From positions 1 through 8,257 of the forward strand of contig JAMONK010000178.1 of assembly GCA_027065835.1 (NCBI GenBank): 8,257 bases of DNA. Reading direction: 5' to 3'. Each line of letters opens with the position of its first letter. The first letter of the stretch is position 1. This document shows positions 7,450 to 8,257 of this stretch, piece by piece. Source of the stretch: Thermococcus sp. (GTDB taxonomy: Archaea; Methanobacteriota_B; Thermococci; Thermococcales; Thermococcaceae). A model generated the notes under the pieces. It was given only the letters and a program-made list of their open reading frames with translations, had not been told where the DNA came from and did not search any database. A program made the translations under genes and the position numbers.

Positions 7450-7762
7450 CCCCCTCCCTCCTCAGGCCGAGATCGTTTAAGAACCTTCTATGCTCCCTGA
7501 TCCTCATCCGGATCGTTACAACGTTCCCAATCTTTATGACGAGGGTCCCGGTATCATCCTTTACAAGAAAGATTGCCGAGTCGGCGCCGTTTTCGGTCAC
7601 CTTCTCGCGGGCGTACCTCATCCTATCCTCTTCCGAGGTCAGCATGTCGTCCATCAACGACGCCTCGTTCTCAACGTCAACCCCGATCAATCCGTATCCG
7701 GGGATCTTCTTCAGGATCACCCCGACTTTTTCAGGGGGCACCCGGTAAATCATCGGCTCCAC
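7424..7762 (-). CDS. Uncharacterised small protein overlapping and preceding bud32
   Basis: I do not recognise this protein. From the GTG at 7762 it is 112 residues; an ATG at 7753 gives 109 and a TTG at 7789 gives 121. I prefer 7762 because GGTGA lies five bases upstream, though the ATG at 7753 with GGAG close by is almost as good. The sequence reads as a small alpha/beta domain: MIYRVPPEKVGVILKKIPG, then GYGLIGVDVENEA, an acidic helix SLMDDMLTSEEDRMRYAREK, strands SAIFLVKDD and TLVIKIGNVVTIRM, and a basic helix REHRRFLNDLGLRR. No signal peptide, membrane helix or metal motif is evident. It is cytoplasmic by appearance. It does not resemble the other KEOPS subunits Pcc1, Cgi121 or Kae1 as I know them. 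The 26-base overlap with bud32 and shared strand suggest one operon and possibly a linked function, which is inference. Confidence 0.75.
   Translation of the reverse strand: MEPMIYRVPPEKVGVILKKIPGYGLIGVDVENEASLMDDMLTSEEDRMRYAREKVTENGADSAIFLVKDDTGTLVIKIGNVVTIRMRIREHRRFLNDLGLRREGDGADKTGC
7453..7461 (-). promoter_or_regulatory. Ribosome binding site of bud32
   Basis: On the minus strand GGAGGGAGG precedes the bud32 ATG (first base 7449); the distal GGAGG leaves seven bases. It lies inside the coding sequence of the upstream small gene, so translation of that gene passes through the site before stopping at 7424. Confidence 0.7.
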
Positions 7763-7871
7763 GGCGCTCACCGTATCCACTTGGCCCAACGGGTTTTAGC
7801 CCTTTCCTCAACTTACGGTACTTTTTTGGTCATTCCATCAATATTTTACGGACAATCTGAAATTTTTGACC

Positions 7872-7885
7872 CAAAACTTTTTATA
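7872..7885 (+). promoter_or_regulatory. Strong thermosome promoter (BRE/TATA)
   Basis: CAAAAC (7872-7877) followed by TTTTTATA (7878-7885) is a near-ideal archaeal BRE/TATA pair. The expected start site is near 7907-7910, giving a leader of about 27 bases that contains the ribosome binding site GGAGG at 7923-7927, eight bases before the ATG. High expression is expected for a chaperonin gene. Confidence 0.8.
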
Positions 7886-7912
7886 GAACGCTGACGAAGC
7901 GTTTCTGCAAAA
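7878..7912. promoter_or_regulatory. Extended palindrome overlapping the thermosome TATA box and start site (candidate heat-shock operator)
   Basis: A 35-bp dyad is visible: TTTT (7878-7881), five bases, AACGCT (7887-7892), five bases GACGA, AGCGTT (7898-7903), five bases, AAAA (7909-7912). All ten base pairs of the four blocks are symmetric about base 7895. It starts in the TATA box and ends at the expected transcription start, the right place for a repressor that blocks the polymerase. The Thermococcales heat-shock repressor Phr, a winged-helix dimer, is known to bind over the start region of heat-shock promoters at sites with flanking T and A blocks; assigning this site to Phr is inference. 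Confidence 0.55.
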
Positions 7913-7935
7913 ACAGATAGTAGGAGGAATGTCAA

Positions 7936-8257
7936 ATGGCACAGTTAAGTGGACAGCCTGTTGTTATTCTGCCTGAGGGGACTCAGAGGTACGTTGGTAG
8001 GGATGCGCAGAGGCTTAACATTCTTGCCGCGAGGATCATAGCCGAGACCGTCAGGACCACCCTCGGCCCGAAGGGCATGGATAAGATGCTCGTCGACAGC
8101 CTCGGCGACGTCGTTGTCACCAACGATGGAGCCACGATTCTTGACAGGATAGACCTCCAGCACCCGGCCGCTAAGATGATGGTTGAGGTTGCGAAGACCC
8201 AGGATAAGGAGGCGGGTGACGGTACCACCACCGCCGTCGTTATCGCTGGCGAGCTTC
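7936..8257 (+). CDS. Thermosome (group II chaperonin) subunit, N-terminal part (3' partial)
   Basis: The thermosome is the archaeal ATP-dependent double-ring chaperonin that folds proteins in the cytoplasm. The first 107 residues are visible and the gene runs off the right edge; a full subunit has about 545 residues. The start [20 protein letters not shown] is characteristic of Thermococcus/Pyrococcus chaperonins. Equatorial ATP-site motifs are [12 protein letters not shown] (41-52), VTNDGATIL (61-69) and [10 protein letters not shown] (93-102), including the conserved Asp95. ATG 7936 is set by GGAGG eight bases upstream; a nearer ATG at 7929 is in another frame. Thermococcus species often have two such subunits, one cold-induced and one heat-induced (cpkA and cpkB in T. 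kodakarensis); the N-terminus alone does not separate them, so no symbol is given. The promoter palindrome suggests specific regulation. Confidence 0.97.
   Translation, partial: MAQLSGQPVVILPEGTQRYVGRDAQRLNILAARIIAETVRTTLGPKGMDKMLVDSLGDVVVTNDGATILDRIDLQHPAAKMMVEVAKTQDKEAGDGTTTAVVIAGEL

Noticed and set aside
7790..7871. Promoter for the small gene/bud32 operon on the minus strand
   Set aside because: Several A/T-rich candidates exist (for example near 7836-7850 and 7816-7830), but none has a clear BRE/TATA spacing to the likely start codons, so I could not choose one.

Overview
The window looks like a chromosomal segment of a hyperthermophilic euryarchaeon of the order Thermococcales, most likely Thermococcus. 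The reasons are an RtcB ligase interrupted by an intein, a C-terminal CGP-type surface sorting tail, a stand-alone Bud32 kinase, a group II chaperonin (thermosome) N-terminus with high similarity to Thermococcus/Pyrococcus chaperonins, archaeal BRE/TATA promoters, and GGAGG/GGTGA ribosome binding sites. Genus is inferred from remembered protein families, not from a search.

Layout, left to right. (1) The 3' end of a secreted or surface-anchored protein runs off the left edge and ends in a CGP-CTERM-like tail. (2) After a 202-bp gap holding a T-rich probable terminator and a clear promoter comes rtcB, whose reading frame carries a 481-residue LAGLIDADG intein inserted exactly before the metal-binding active-site cysteine. 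(3) moaC (molybdopterin precursor synthesis) follows on the same strand after 43 bp. (4) A small two-helix membrane protein of unknown function lies convergent to moaC, with one base between the stop codons. (5) Diverging from it across 100 bp is a MutS-like ATPase gene without the mismatch-recognition domain, apparently transcribed from a leaderless promoter. (6) Convergent to that is a minus-strand two-gene unit: an unrecognised small protein whose 3' end overlaps bud32, the KEOPS tRNA-modification kinase. (7) Diverging again, a strong promoter with an extended palindrome drives a thermosome subunit that runs off the right edge.

Functionally these are mostly housekeeping genes (RNA ligation/tRNA splicing, tRNA t6A modification, molybdenum cofactor, protein folding, DNA-structure ATPase) packed tightly with frequent strand switches. 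I see no complete new defence or mobile system. The mobile component is the intein with its homing endonuclease. The most useful leads are the intein at the catalytic cysteine, the 35-bp palindrome in the thermosome promoter, the small gene coupled to bud32, and the divergent membrane-protein/MutS-like pair.
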